A DNA stretch of 20,055 nucleotides from Melampsora larici-populina 98AG31 (GCF_000204055.1 NW_006768776.1:1-20055), one strand, 5' to 3'. Positions 1 through 11,019 are shown, counted from the stretch's first letter. Numbers and translations: made by a program. Notes: a model not told the origin generated them from the sequence alone.

Positions 1-723
1 TCTTGGACCTGTGATGTTGGAACGACCTAACATTGTGCCCGAATCGACTCGAGATTCCTTAGGGAATAGTTCGTTCAGCAACCTAGCCTCTGATTTGAAT
101 CTCAATCGCCTCAGTAACTACTCATTTGGTGAAGAAGATTTGCAAGATGGAGAAGACATCAACGCCATCAGCAATCCGTTTATAGAGAATGATGGCAGCG
201 TGGAAGATGTCAATCAACAAGGTTCACAATCACCGTCCTCTCAAAGACCAAGCAAAAGTAAGCATTTCGATTTTTCGATTTTTGATCTTTTATTGATTGT
301 TTCTCACCTTTCACCTTGATAGGGGCCAAACCACTTTCTAAGTCACCAATCAAGGATGTTTCACGCGACCCTTTAGGTTTACAATCCCTCATGGGGGAAA
401 TCTTACCATCAAAACACGAACGAGCCCGGAACGAAAAAAAAGAACATGAGAAAGATAAACGACAGCTCAAGTTGAATCAAAAGATTGCTGAAGCTATCAC
501 TGAGATGTCAGCAAATCGTAAGGACGATCTTCAGCTCAAGCGCGAACAACTGAGGGCCGAACTTGCTACGAAATTGATGGATCAGGGAATGACCTTTGAT
601 GAGGCATTCAAGAAAGCTCATATGATGTATCCAGATCGACAACAGCCAACACAAGGCAGTAGCCTCAATCAGGATCCTGAGTACTCGAGTGCTAATCCAC
701 AATCTTCATCCGAGGAAGACTAG
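1..723 (+). CDS. Myb/SANT-like accessory protein of a PIF/Harbinger element (3' part)
   Basis: The reading frame is open to the left edge, so the 5' part lies outside the window. Two exons are visible: up to 257, then 323-723, ending in TAG at 721-723. The 65-nt intron begins gtaagc and ends ttgatag, and the split codon A|GG joins the two frames exactly. The visible part has an acidic Ser/Asn-rich linker, a basic KR patch at the junction, and a long charged, probably coiled-coil region rich in K/E/Q (about 395-620). It ends in a Ser/Gln tail. This matches the C-terminal half of Myb/SANT or NAM-associated proteins that PIF/Harbinger elements carry to bring the transposase to DNA and into the nucleus. 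The DNA-binding domain itself would be upstream and is not seen, so the family call rests on the tail and on the convergent transposase next door. Confidence 0.65.
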
Positions 724-1200
724 TTCAATTTAGCGACAATCTTTCAATCATCACGCTTGTATTCCTTTTATTTAAGATCGATGTTCTGCTCTTTTAAGCT
801 TTCCTCCTGAAGAGGTTTATCTATTTAATCAGGTACTTGGTGGATCATCGATGGGCTTATGAATATCTGGTTTTATGATATCAAGGTTGTTACTTTTTCT
901 TTCTAAGTTTTTAGATGTTTGATTTACAAAAACCAGTTTTTTATAAATGGTAACGATTTGTAAGATTTGATTTCAAATAAAAAATATCTCAAGTTTTGTT
1001 TCATTCCCCTATTCTTTCACTTCAAAAGTGGTATACAGTGAGTTGATATTCCAAGGTTCCACACAGTGCGATATGGAAAGTAAGATAATACTGAGAAATG
1101 ATATGAAAAATTATTTAAAATCAAAGAGCAAGTTTTGAGATCATGATAGATGAATCAAAACAGTTACTGAATTGAAAGATACAGATTGTGGGGAGATTTG
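724..1200. other. Convergent 3' intergenic region inside the Harbinger element
   Basis: This AT-rich stretch lies between the stop of the Myb/SANT-like gene and the stop of the transposase gene on the other strand. It should hold both 3' UTRs and polyadenylation sites. I see no convincing open frame, RNA gene or repeat in it. Confidence 0.5.
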
Positions 1201-2836
1201 CTAATCCAAAGTGGAGTTAAAGATTTGGAAAAGTTGCTCTCTCCTTTGATGTTCCAAATGTACATTTCCCATTGATGCCAAACGCTCTTCTTCACCACTT
1301 GGAGATGGTTCTCGATGCACCTCCCAATCTGCTTCCTGTAGTCCCAAGGGTAAGTTTTCACCTTTACCATGCAGAAAGTTGTGAATGACACAGCATGCGG
1401 AAATCCAGGCAGCAGCTCGGCTGGCTGACTTTCTATCCTTAATGACCAGGTGCAAATCCTTCACCGACTGAGTTTGTTCCTTCAGCATTCCATTTGTATG
1501 TTCCGAGACGATTCGTTTGACACTTAAGGCATTGTTGAACTTCCTATGTGGCCGATCGAGCTCCCCATTCCTCGGACTTTTAAAGGCAGGAACTATTCGC
1601 TTGGAAGCGCTATAGCCTGAGTCAGCGATGAGGTACTCCCCCTTGCTGAAGTAAGACTCTATATTTTTGAAAAACTATGATAAAACATAGTCAGCAACTG
1701 ATACCCCATTTATTTGAAAAGAACTCACCTCTGTTGATTTCAAGACCCGTTGATCGTGTGCTGAACCACACCAACCATGATGAGCGTAAATGATACGCTT
1801 CTGATGATCACAAATAATGAGGGAATTCAGTGCGTAAAAAGACTTTCTACAGTAGTAATCTTCCGGGTTCTTCCGGGGAGCGAATGCAAGTGGAATCAGA
1901 GTTCCATCAATAAAACCCACACAATCTTTGAAAAAAGAATGTTCTCCTATCTCTCTTTTGATTTTCCTGCGATCTTCAGATGTTGGCCATTTGATGTACT
2001 TTTGTTGAAGATTAAGTAAAGCCCAGATGCAACGGTTCGTATAGTTGTCCACACTTCCCTCTAAAAGATTATTCAGAATGTGATCACCAAACCAAAGAAT
2101 GATCAATTGTGTTCACCAAAGAATGATCAATTGAAATTACTCACCGGCCATCGAGAATAGTTTGGCAATCACCGGACTTTGTCCACCATTTCCAGACAGG
2201 CCAAAATTTGCCATCGCGACTAATAGCTGCCATTGAACAGGAGCTTGATTGCAGTTCGAGTTGTTATGAAAAACACAATCTCCCGAGATCTCGTTCACAA
2301 GCAACGTAAAGTTCTCCTTGGACATTCGGGCCTATTGGAGTTGAACATACACACACTTTCAGCAATTCAGGACTTGAAAAAATAAAGTAGATGATGCTCA
2401 CCACAATAGCCCATGTCCGATCAGACTCGTTGAACCATTCATCGAAGCACGCCTCCTTTTGTCTTCGGCGTGAAAAACGTCCAATTCGAGGTACCAAATA
2501 CCGTTTGGTATGAACACGATTGATCGTGTATGCCAGAATGGCTAGCATTCCTTTGTCTTCCGATCGTTGACGTTTGCGAGATGTTCGTAAAGAATCCGAA
2601 TTCACCATACTTGAGAGGAGTAGTTGTGATGCGAGTATCAGGAGTTCATCCCTGAAGGTCTCTTCAGGTGAATCAAGTTGATCTAAGATAATCACAGCCG
2701 CCATGATTGCCATGAAGTCACTCTGAGTTGTGCGTGATTGGTGGTTGTGGTGTGCCTGTGCCAGTGAGGCAATCTGAAGAGCAAAAAGTGCCTTCAAGTA
2801 GGCCAAGGTGTTGCGACGGAGGGTCGAGGTTGGCAT
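1201..2836 (-). CDS. PIF/Harbinger DDE transposase, apparently intact, 469 aa
   Basis: Four exons on the minus strand: 2836-2402, 2331-2145, 2060-1729 and 1656-1201. They total 1410 nt with consistent phases and no internal stop. Introns start GTGAGC, GTGAGT and GTGAGT and end in AG; the last acceptor is the second of two overlapping AGs (tatagag). The N-terminal half holds a helical region and a basic stretch (TSRKRQR). The catalytic core is complete: D259 in FIDGT, D330 in IADSGY and E370 in VSEHTNGMLKE, which is the HARBI1/DDE_Tnp_4 signature. The fold also keeps YNAL-like FYALNS and HDQRVLK segments. Harbinger transposases cut and paste with a 3-bp target duplication, together with the Myb/SANT partner encoded convergently at 1-723. 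The start at 2836 is preferred over an in-frame ATG at 2956, because the upstream extension lies in an inverted repeat. Activity is inferred from intactness only. Confidence 0.88.
2091..2133. repeat. 19-bp direct duplication in transposase intron 2
   Basis: The 19-bp sequence at 2091-2109 recurs identically at 2115-2133, a period of 24 nt. Both copies sit in the intron between transposase exons 2 and 3. It looks like a local tandem duplication and leaves the branch and acceptor region usable. Confidence 0.85.
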
Positions 2837-2891
2837 TTGAAGATGGAAAGAGTGTGATGTGGGGTATTTGGGTCTGAAACTTGAATCCCTG

Positions 2892-2967
2892 ACCCGGTAG
2901 ACCCAGTTACCCTCGATTACCGCCAAAAAATCAACTGGGTCAACCGGGTTTTTCAAAACCGGGTCAA
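2892..2967. repeat. Inverted repeat at the 5' side of the transposase (candidate terminal or subterminal repeat)
   Basis: The arms at 2892-2908 and 2933-2949 are reverse complements of 17 bp with one mismatch, separated by 24 nt. The motif accgggt recurs at 2956-2963. A separate near-duplication (caactttgag then ac/ta) follows at about 2965-2999. The position just outside the transposase gene suits a Harbinger terminal or subterminal repeat bound by the Myb/SANT partner. The other end of the element is outside the window, so element boundaries and the 3-bp target duplication cannot be confirmed. Confidence 0.5.
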
Positions 2968-3205
2968 CTTTGAGAACGGCTTATACACAACTTTGAGTAC
3001 CGTAATTGATATTACTTTTTCTGAATCTCGGGTCGGCTATGAGCTCCGAGTTCATCCCGAGTTGTTCTCAGTCACACTTGAGGCTCAGGAGCTCTTGTTG
3101 ACCTTCGCAACAACAAACCAATTCATCAAACTAATTCATCATCAACTCAAACTTCACTCTAAACTTATTAATATCTATCCAACATCAGTTTATATCATCA
3201 TCACA
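2968..3205 (+). promoter_or_regulatory. Upstream and 5' leader region of the THP3-like gene
   Basis: About 240 bp separate the repeat at the transposon end from the ATG at 3206. The stretch from 3115 to 3205 is rich in CA and TCATCA, typical of a fungal 5' leader. The start context is CACAATGGC. The transposase gene starts on the opposite strand at 2836, so the two genes are divergent and transposon sequence must lie within or directly beside this promoter. No specific transcription-factor site is claimed. Confidence 0.4.
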
Positions 3206-4987
3206 ATGGCTTCTTCAAACTCATGGCCCCCGCCATTAAAGTACGTTTAGCCGATTTATCTTACTTATCTTTCACTGACTAACCAAACGACTTTCGTACA
3301 CTCAGGGAATTTGTCAACAAGACCTTTGCGAGGTGCACCGATTCGAACAGAGCTGACGTAGAGGTTGAACTTAAGGGACTTATCTTTGACGCATATAAGG
3401 AGGGTAAACTCTGGGAGGTCGATTGGGCTTCTGTACAATTGAACACGTTAGATTCATTTGTTACCTTGTGTTGTACGATGAGTTAGGTACTGATTGCTTT
3501 TCGATTCGTAAACAATAGGCTTACTCCTGGAAACAAAAGAAAAGAAAACGCACTAACCTTCACATCTACATCCACAGTCGTCAATGTCGAGGACGAAGAT
3601 AATCGACGACAGAAACGATTACGCAGGTTTGATAACCCGAATCAAAGTCAGGTTCGAGATGCTACATCTGCTGTTAATGCTATCACCATCTACGACGATG
3701 TCACACCCAGTTATAGCCAGGTGACTGAGGATTACCAAAAGGTATGGGACAGCAAGCAACATATGATATCTCCTTTCATGATCTGCCAATGCTCATACCG
3801 GCTTCATGGTTCTAGAACATACCAGACTGGGACCAAGACACCATAGTGGGATACGCACAGAGAGTCGAAAAGCCTTATCTGCGCCTGACCGCCGTGAGTC
3901 ATCGTGGTATACATTCGCTCCTCATGATTCGCTAATAGCACCTTCTGATTGATCACAAAATTAGGCACCCAATCCAGCAGAAGTTAGACCTCTAGAGGTG
4001 TGTAAACTAACCCTTGATCACTTGAAGAACAAGTGGCGTTCGGAAAGCAACTATAACTGGATTTGCGATCAATTCAAAAGCCTAAGGCAAGATTTGACTG
4101 TACGTGTGCTCACTTTTTTCCAACTTATTCCGGCGCTCTTGCCTTGACACTTGTCTCGTTTCATTGATATCTAGGTGCAGCGCATCAAGAATGACTTCAC
4201 AGTCTCAGTCTACGAGAATCATGCTAGGATCGCATTGGAAAAGGTGGGCATTTTGCCCTCTCCATGAACAGAAATGTACTGACTCGGTTCGATTTCTCAG
4301 TCTGATCTAGGGGAATTCAATCAATGCACTAGTCAGCTTCGACAGCTTTACAAACAAGGTATTAAAGGTCATCAAGAAGAGTTTTTAGCATACTATATCC
4401 TCTATCTCATCTACTCGCGGAATTTTAGTGGTAGGTTTCGCTACGATCTCTTTTTGGAAGAGTCAACTAACCATTGTCCGTGCAAATGTCCCTCGTGGGA
4501 ATGCAGAACTCAACGCGGTCCTAGCCACTATAACGGATGAACAGAAGAAGGACGTTTGCGTTAAGCACGCCCTTCAAGTCCGATTTGCGGTCTCGACAGC
4601 TAACTACCGACGCTTTTTCCAACTGTTTTGTCAAGCGCCCAAGATGGGCGGATATTTAATGGATTGTTTTGTTGAGCGTGAACGCATTAGGGCCTTAGCC
4701 ACGATGGCTGTAGCGTAAGTCTTGTTCCTACCATGTAAAATTGAGCGGATGCACAAACTGACTGAGGTTCTCTCATTGATTTCAGATTCTGGACTTTGCC
4801 TATCTCGTTTGTAACAAAACAACTAGCTTTCGACACTGAAGAAGAATGTCGAAGGTTTCTACAACGTCATAACGCGTTGTATTATCATGACGATCAACAA
4901 AAAGCCTGGAATGCCAAGTCTGCTAAAGATGCCTTACAACAAGCTGCACTGAAGACTCGGAGAGTTGATATCAAGGGTCAACTTTAG
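3206..4987 (+). CDS. THP3: THP3/LENG8-family SAC3/GANP-PCI domain protein
   Basis: Nine exons: 3206-3240, 3306-~3472, 3578-3741, 3816-3893, 3965-4099, 4175-4243, 4301-4430, 4507-4714 and 4786-4987. Phases join to about 395 codons plus stop. The exon 2 donor is uncertain: 3473 (gtacga) and 3482 (gttagg) both keep frame and differ by three residues. The N-terminus carries the family motif WPPPLKEFV. Further on are KPYLRLTAAPNP, RPLEVCKLTL, and the SAC3 core with LRQDLTVQRI, YENHARIALE and FLAYYILYLIYSRN. A PCI-like C-terminal half follows (VKHALQVRFA, NYRRFFQLF, MGGYLMD). Exon 7 to 8 joining at 4430|4507 gives NFSELNAV, which fits the family better than reading through. Yeast Thp3 works with Csn12 in transcription elongation and mRNA maturation in the nucleus. 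The length is near that of fungal homologues and no lesion is seen. Confidence 0.88.
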
Positions 4988-5880
4988 GATTTTCGACGAA
5001 GCAAAATTGTGTACTTCAGCCTTGCCAAAGTTTCTTACCTACCAGGCCGAATTATCAACTTTGGGTTCCAGACTCGAGTTTTCTTATGGACGTAGCGTTT
5101 ACCCGGTGGTCATCGACTCTACCGCATTTTTTGTCAGGCCAGACACGACATCTTGACGTTTTCTTTATCATTGTCTACTTCTCACTCGTCTCTTTTACTG
5201 GTTACTTGTCCTTTTGATTGGTTATTTTTCTATCGATGGTATTTTAAATTACGGTCCCGCGCACTGGCGAAACGACGTGACCTCTTCTCAGCTCTATTTA
5301 ACAGCGTTATTCTAAGTCTAGAGAGTCTCGGCCAGGCGTTTATCACATGCAACTTTCCGAAGACGATCTTGAGCGATATGTTTAAAAGATCACACCTAAC
5401 CTTTTTGCTTCCTTTTCTTCACCGACGGTGTTCATCAAGGGTTGGGTTTATGAATGCAAGCATTCAACATGTTCTACCGATTTCCGAACTTTGCTTTCAA
5501 TATTTCGACATACCTTCATCGATATACAGGCTCATATCAATTCGTAATCTTTCTGTCATATGAAGAACAACAACTCATATCTTCAGTCGGCCGTTCTTCA
5601 TCATTGGCTTCCTTGCCCCTCCTTGTTTTATTTCTTTCTCATGAACCCAATTTCATCATCTTCCATTCTACTGACCCTTTACTTCTTTCAGGTACATCGT
5701 TTGACTATTCAAGATCTACAGTCCGTTCCCATCAAAATCATTTCGATTTTGAGCATCATTAAACGGCCATCAAATTTTCCATCTGGACCAACGAACTAGT
5801 TACTATCAACTGCGTCTCGGCCAATAATGACACTTAACTCGGTATATATATTGCTCAAGTCTAATCATGTCACTAACGTT
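4988..5880 (+). other. THP3-like 3' region and unassigned interval with a 136-codon open frame
   Basis: After the THP3 stop the + strand stays open for long runs, notably 5153-5563 (136 codons, starting MTFSLSLSTSH). I do not recognise any family in it. Splice-like signals exist: gtatttt at about 5237 with acceptor aacag at 5304, and ctgaccctttacttctttcag ending at about 5692. Alternative spliced frames would give short hydrophilic peptides such as YHMQLSEDDLERY. None of these combinations produced a domain I can name. This could be 3' UTR, a lineage-specific gene or chance openness. The opposite strand shows no long frame. Confidence 0.25.
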
Positions 5881-6535
5881 CATCGATGGTAATCACTCTT
5901 GAAGAATTTTACCTCACACAACACCAAAGTGATGATTTATTTACCCGTACTGTTAAAACTCCAATAGCTATAAAAAGTATATTGATTGAAGGTTTAGTGT
6001 TCATTGTTTGGGGTATGGTTTGAATTTTTTTGTTTAGAATTATTGTATTTTCAATCTTTTAAACTGTATGAAGACTTGTCTTGGTATCCCGAAAAAAATC
6101 GTCTTTCTTTTCTTCTTTTCAGTTCAATTTGACAACTTGATTAATTTTTTTGATTGAAAGGTTGGTGAGAATTCATGATATCGAAAAAGGAGGTTTGTTG
6201 AGATTGTTCTATAACAGAGTTTTAATCTCTCAGGGTAAGATTATATAATACAATATGGGTGAATGGGAAAAATGATTCAAGTTTTTTGAGAGTAGAGAAC
6301 AGTATAAAATCGTTCATATCATTTCCCATGCGAGAAAGGAATAACAAATACACAGTCTAGAAAAACAAAATGTGATTGTTTATATCATATGAGAACAACA
6401 ACAAGGCTTAAGATCAATGAGTAAAAAAATCGAAGGATCCCTGGATAGATATATGAAACAAAGTGTTTTGCAAGAAAGACATGAATGGTGATGAAAAAAA
6501 GTATGAAAAACAAGGGAAGAAATGAAAAGTGATGA
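5881..6535. other. AT-rich convergent intergenic region
   Basis: No supported coding frame on either strand. The right part is presumably the 3' UTR of the minus-strand monooxygenase gene, whose stop codon is at 6538-6536. I see no RNA gene or strong repeat here. Confidence 0.4.
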
Positions 6536-9314
6536 TCATTTTTGAATTCCAAATCCTCTTGGTCCTGGATTACCAATTCCACCTGCACATTTAAACAAAA
6601 GAAATCAATTTGATCAGTTTCTTTTTCCTTTTTGAGCTTCTGAGAGTCTTGAAACCATATCTTAAAATAAAGCTTTAAAGCTTTTTCTCACTCAGGCTTT
6701 TTTTCATTGTGTTGAATTTGAAAAGAGAAAGTCTAGAAGATACAAAAGTTTTTAAGAAAGAAACTAACCTATTCCAAAGAAATTGAATAGTATCCATTTA
6801 ATCCTTTGAGGTCTAACTAAATGAAAAATGATTAAATAAAATATCATTTCAACATATCTACCCGCAAAAAAAATTCATTAGTATTAGCTTTTTTGTAACC
6901 AAAGATTAGAAATGAAGAAAGACTCACGTGAAAAAATCAAAAGCGTCTGTTGGTGCACTTGATTTCAAGTATCTAATTACATCTACCCATAATCTCATAT
7001 GATGAGCTAATTATCACAAAAGAATTTTGTAAAATTCATGATTAGTTAAGTTTTATTAAACTTGAAAAGAAGTAAAAAGTGAATGATTCACGTTGTGGTG
7101 CTAGTTGAGGTTCAACTAAAAACATTAATAAGATTCTAGTATAAATTCCTAAAAAAGAAAAGAAAAAAGCACATCAGAAAAACCTAAACCAACTAAACCA
7201 AAAAAGAAGTATTTTTGTAATACGTACCAATGTGAAAATGTCCAACTGTGCCAATCGCATCTTTATAAACCGAATTTGTAAACAAAACTGTATGATCATT
7301 TACCGAAAAGTTTAGTAAGAATAATGAAGGTGGTTCATAACCTTTTGGAAATAAAGAATTAGGTAAGAAATCCATCTTTGGTCTTTCAAATCCAGTTGCC
7401 TAATGTAATTTTTCGAAAAACAAAAGATTTAGAAAAGTTTAAAAAGTTTTTGCTTTTTCGATTGTTTGACTTACATCTATTATTAGATCTGCTTTTAGTT
7501 GGATTGGTTCGGTTTGATTGTGTGGTACGATTTCCAATCCATCACTCACAAATCTTGCGACCTAAACCAAAAGAAACAAAAAGATCAACAAATAAGCCTC
7601 CATCCAAAAAGTTATTCTCAAGACTTCAATCCTCCAGAAATCCTCACATTTCCACGTAAATAATCCGCAGATCCATCTCTAATAAGATCCAAGAATTTGT
7701 TATTCACAATCGGAGTAGATTGATCAAGTCCAATTCCATTTTTTTTCAAATCAGGTGCAATCTTTCTAAGATCACCATAATGAAAACGTTTGATAAGTTC
7801 TTCATAACTTCTACTGATCTTTGATGATCAACCCCATGGTGCAACAGTAATCATAACCAATGGAATCAAACCACGAGGAATGATCCACTTTTGTTTTCGA
7901 AAAAAGAAAAATCCATTCAAAAATCAGTCCTAATAAAATCAACCAAACTCTTCAATTTTAAAAAAATACATTACTTTATCATTCCTAGCAATCATAGTCA
8001 CTTTCCTTGCACCTCTCCTAACCACAAGTTCAACAGCTTCAACCGCACTTGCACCACTACCAATGACAACCACTTCATCAGGATGAGCAACGACATCAAG
8101 TTGTGAAGAATGTAAAACCGATCCATGAAAATCTTGTTGAGAAACCCATTGACGTTGATACGGTTTATCACATGTTCCTATGGCTATGATTAGACTATCG
8201 AATAATCCTTCGGTTCCTTGGTCGATTTTCCAGACCGTCTTTCCTGAGATTTTGTAACTTTCAATCGACTGAACTTCGTACTGTTTTGTGTGGTTTTTGG
8301 ATCAGTTTTTTTACTGAGAGTTTGGAGATTGGAAGGTGTCAGAAGATGGGTTGGCTTACGTTGAATCTTGTTGATGATTGTAATTCATATCTTTTCCAAA
8401 GTGAATCAACTTGATTTAAAATCTCGGCCTATGCAAAAGAAAGAAAAGAAGATTGAAGTTAGTTTTACATTCTTGATTTTGATGAAAAAAAAAATGATGG
8501 ATAAGTAGATAAAGCTTAACTTGTTTTGGAAATGATCTTGACCAAAGAACAGATGGATGAAACCTATATAACCAAGAATTAAGTTGTAAACTTGAAGTTC
8601 TATATAAGCCAAAACAAAAAACCACCCAACCAAAAAAAAAAGAATCATGTCAGTCTTTCATAGTTTATCAAAAGTTTTACAATATTATAGCAAAAAACTT
8701 TAAAGTATTTGTTTTTAAAATTCTGGTTTTTTAAGAACATATTTATCATGCAATATTTTATTCGAAATATGTACCACTCCTTTGCATACATATATATCTT
8801 GCATCCATCCAAATATACAGCACTCAACCCGTTACGATTCCAACCCAAAAAAGAAACTTGAACGCAAAAAAAAGAAGAAAAAGAAAAAAAAAGACAAACG
8901 AATTAACGTCATTCCAAACCCCACCAGTCCTATCTTTTTTTTCAAATAAGACGACCTCAAATCCATTAGCAACACAATGAGCCGCGGAAGCGACCCCAGT
9001 GATCCCTGCACCAATAATTGCAATCCTACCTAACGAAGGTTTTTGATGATTTGATGAGTTTGGTAAAGGTGTTGAAAAGATTGAGGTGATTAAAGATTGG
9101 ATGTAGAGTGAGATCGAATTAGAAGAAGAAGATGGTAATGGAGGTAATGGAGTCGGAGGGATTGTTGGATGAGAATTCCTTGGATTATCTGTGTTTGGAT
9201 TTATAAAGCGGTTAAGGAAATGTAAGTTGGTTATTTTACTTTGGATATGTGCTACTTAGGCCAACTGTGATGGTTTGATTTACCTTCGATTGGAGGAGTA
9301 GGTACACGAGCCAT
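6536..9314 (-). pseudogene. FAD-dependent monooxygenase (FMO-like), 12 exons, one in-frame TGA
   Basis: Minus-strand exons: 9314-9284, 9188-8900, 8599-8521, 8428-8360, 8280-7975, 7887-7648, 7561-7475, 7399-7228, 7148-7092, 7006-6928, 6857-6769 and 6582-6536. The total is 1545 nt or 515 codons, and every phase closes. Visible motifs: FAD Rossmann GAGITG at residues 70-75, GGVWND then NSTSSLQLNSWLYRFHPS, the FMO-like FHGSVLHSSQ segment, a second Rossmann GSGASA at 230-235 (NADPH site), WIIPRG, and DATGFERP near 367-374. These define a class-B flavin monooxygenase-like enzyme that would oxygenate small substrates with NADPH and O2; the substrate is unknown. Codon 278 (7830-7828) is TGA within exon 6. 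The frame continues with family-like sequence (YEELIKRFHYGDLRKIAP). It would yield a 277-residue product lacking the C-terminal half, so I call it a young pseudogene. An error in the sequence is the main alternative. Confidence 0.8.
7828..7830 (-). other. Premature TGA codon in the monooxygenase frame
   Basis: The codons around it read TGG GGT TGA TCA TCA on the minus strand, in phase with both exon 5 and the conserved sequence downstream. A C-to-T change of CGA (Arg) at a CpG would explain it; this origin is inferred. The only phase-neutral GT-AG pair that would remove it is 39 nt long and would also delete sequence that aligns with the family. Confidence 0.8.
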
Positions 9315-9860
9315 TTTGTTGATGGATTCTATGAACACACAATGAGCGTGTTCAAGTGCTTTGCTTTTTTTTGCAGCTCTAGTGTGATTGAATAAGTTGC
9401 AAAGGGTTATAGTTCAGAATACAATTTCAAGAAGACGCGATGATGATTGGAGAATGGATGATTGAGTAAGAAGAGATATAAGATCACCAAAAAAAAAGTT
9501 GAGTATGATAGATATCCAAGAATTCCAAAAACTCTAGATCTTAAACGCTTTATGATAAATGTATTTATAAAAATCTAATGGAGATGAAATACTTGAAGAT
9601 GAAGTTCATGAAGCAGAAGGAGGGAGACTTGTACTAAAAAGTTTATTAAAACTGAAAAACTTAAAAAGTAGTTTGATCGGAGTTTAGACTTTAGGAAATC
9701 GAAGTACTGAGAGTTTAAAGAAATATCGCAATACAAATCTTGTAAAGCACCGAAGAAGTTTTGATAATATGTTTTTGAATACATATATTCGGAGCTTTGA
9801 GTGCCGATGTTGGTTTACAAGTTGGTTTTGTGGGACAGGTTTGGTGAGGATCGAGATGCA
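9315..9860 (-). promoter_or_regulatory. Upstream region of the monooxygenase gene
   Basis: The gene reads leftwards from the ATG at 9314 (context CAAAATGG). The ~550 bp to its right are AT-rich and contain only short open frames on both strands, so they most likely hold its promoter and 5' leader. No specific binding site is claimed. Confidence 0.35.
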
Positions 9861-9871
9861 GGGAAGACCCT

Positions 9872-9904
9872 GTGATTCGTGATTCGTGATTGGTGATTCG
9901 TGAC
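9872..9904. repeat. Period-7 tandem repeat, unit GTGATTC
   Basis: About 4.7 units of GTGATTC, one with a C-to-G change, run in direct tandem (gtgattc, gtgattc, gtgattg, gtgattc, gtgac). This is a minisatellite-like tract in the intergenic region upstream of the monooxygenase gene. Confidence 0.85.
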
Positions 9905-10151
9905 GGTAAAGTGTGAGCTTGGTTTTTGCTCAAGTCTCAAGGGGAGACCGAAGATGGAATTTAATCACACCCTCTCTTGAAGATTCAATCTTTCGGTCGG
10001 TGTCAAGCTTTATTGATGATGTACATACATATCTGTTTTTTTTTGCCTCATTGGGAGAAATTCGGTCATCGATTTGCTGCAACGGATGGATCGTTCGACT
10101 GGTCAGCTGGTCTGGTGTACTGCGCCTACTAGGTGAGTGGAGCTAAAAGCT

Positions 10152-10175
10152 TGTCACTGTCACTGTCACTGTCAG
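10152..10175. repeat. Period-6 tandem repeat, unit TGTCAC
   Basis: Four units of TGTCAC in tandem, the last ending in G instead of C. It is a simple repeat in non-coding DNA. Confidence 0.9.
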
Positions 10176-11019
10176 TTATGAAGTTCAGTCTTCAGACCAG
10201 AAAAGAACTTCAGAGCTTTAAAACTTAAGAATATTAAACCAATCGATCGAAGTTCTTTGAGATCCTCTACTCAAGAATCAAGCACACACTCAGGTCTTCA
10301 ATGGTGTCGATCTGTGGGTACGAATCGACTGATGACAAATGAACCCAATCATTGAGGACTGAAAAGATTGGTTTGGACCAGACACATGAAATTTGGTTTC
10401 ATAAAAGGTCGAAACCAAGTTTGATGAAGATATCTAAAGATCAAAACTCATGTATTCAATCTTTAGCGTAACATATTCACCAAATTTGTAAATTAAATTT
10501 CTTCATCTCTCTTACAAGTAAAAAAGTTGTGATAAGGTGTGATAAGGTTGTCTTCTGCCACACAAGCAAGAAGCACAAGAAAGACAAAGTCGGTCGGAGT
10601 TTTGATACATGTACAGATAATTTTGAGGCTGATGGATGTTTTGTTTGGAAGATGTGTAGTAGTACGGATGGATGAGAGAAGTCGGTCGGGAAGATGAAAT
10701 TGAGCAAATGACTACCTTAACCGTTCGGCGTTTGATAAGGTCTGCATTCGGTTCAACTTACAATGGGCGCATGAAGAGTCAAGAGGGAGATTGTTTGTTA
10801 AATTAATGATTCGGTGATTAAAAATCATTTGAGATCACCTTCTTCTGAATCTTCTTCAAGAGTTTATCTTGAGGGAGCTTGAGGGTTCATGATATGAGTC
10901 AAACTCCGACCATTCATTAAGGACCAGGCGCAGAAACCCAGCGTCTCTCGTCTCCTTATCTTGTTTTCTACTATCAGAGGTGATTTTGACTTGGGGATCA
11001 CCGCCTTCGTTCCTCTGGA
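10176..11019. other. Intergenic region without identifiable genes
   Basis: Only short frames are present on both strands and none resembles a known family. A short frame on the minus strand at 10477-10707 is rich in Ser, Leu and Phe and looks like chance. No tRNA, rRNA or other RNA gene signature was seen. Confidence 0.35.

Noticed and set aside
2837..2956. An N-terminal extension of the Harbinger transposase starting at the upstream ATG (2956)
   Set aside because: The added residues are encoded entirely by the inverted-repeat region, and the ATG at 2836 gives a more typical transposase start.
7828..7830. TGA as selenocysteine or programmed readthrough
   Set aside because: Fungi generally lack the selenocysteine system, the family has no Cys here, and the following bases (TCA) do not match the known strong TGA-CTA readthrough context.
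7819..7857. A 39-nt GT-AG intron that would remove the TGA of the monooxygenase in phase
   Set aside because: Shorter than any other intron in the window, has no clear branch site, and would delete residues that fit the family alignment.
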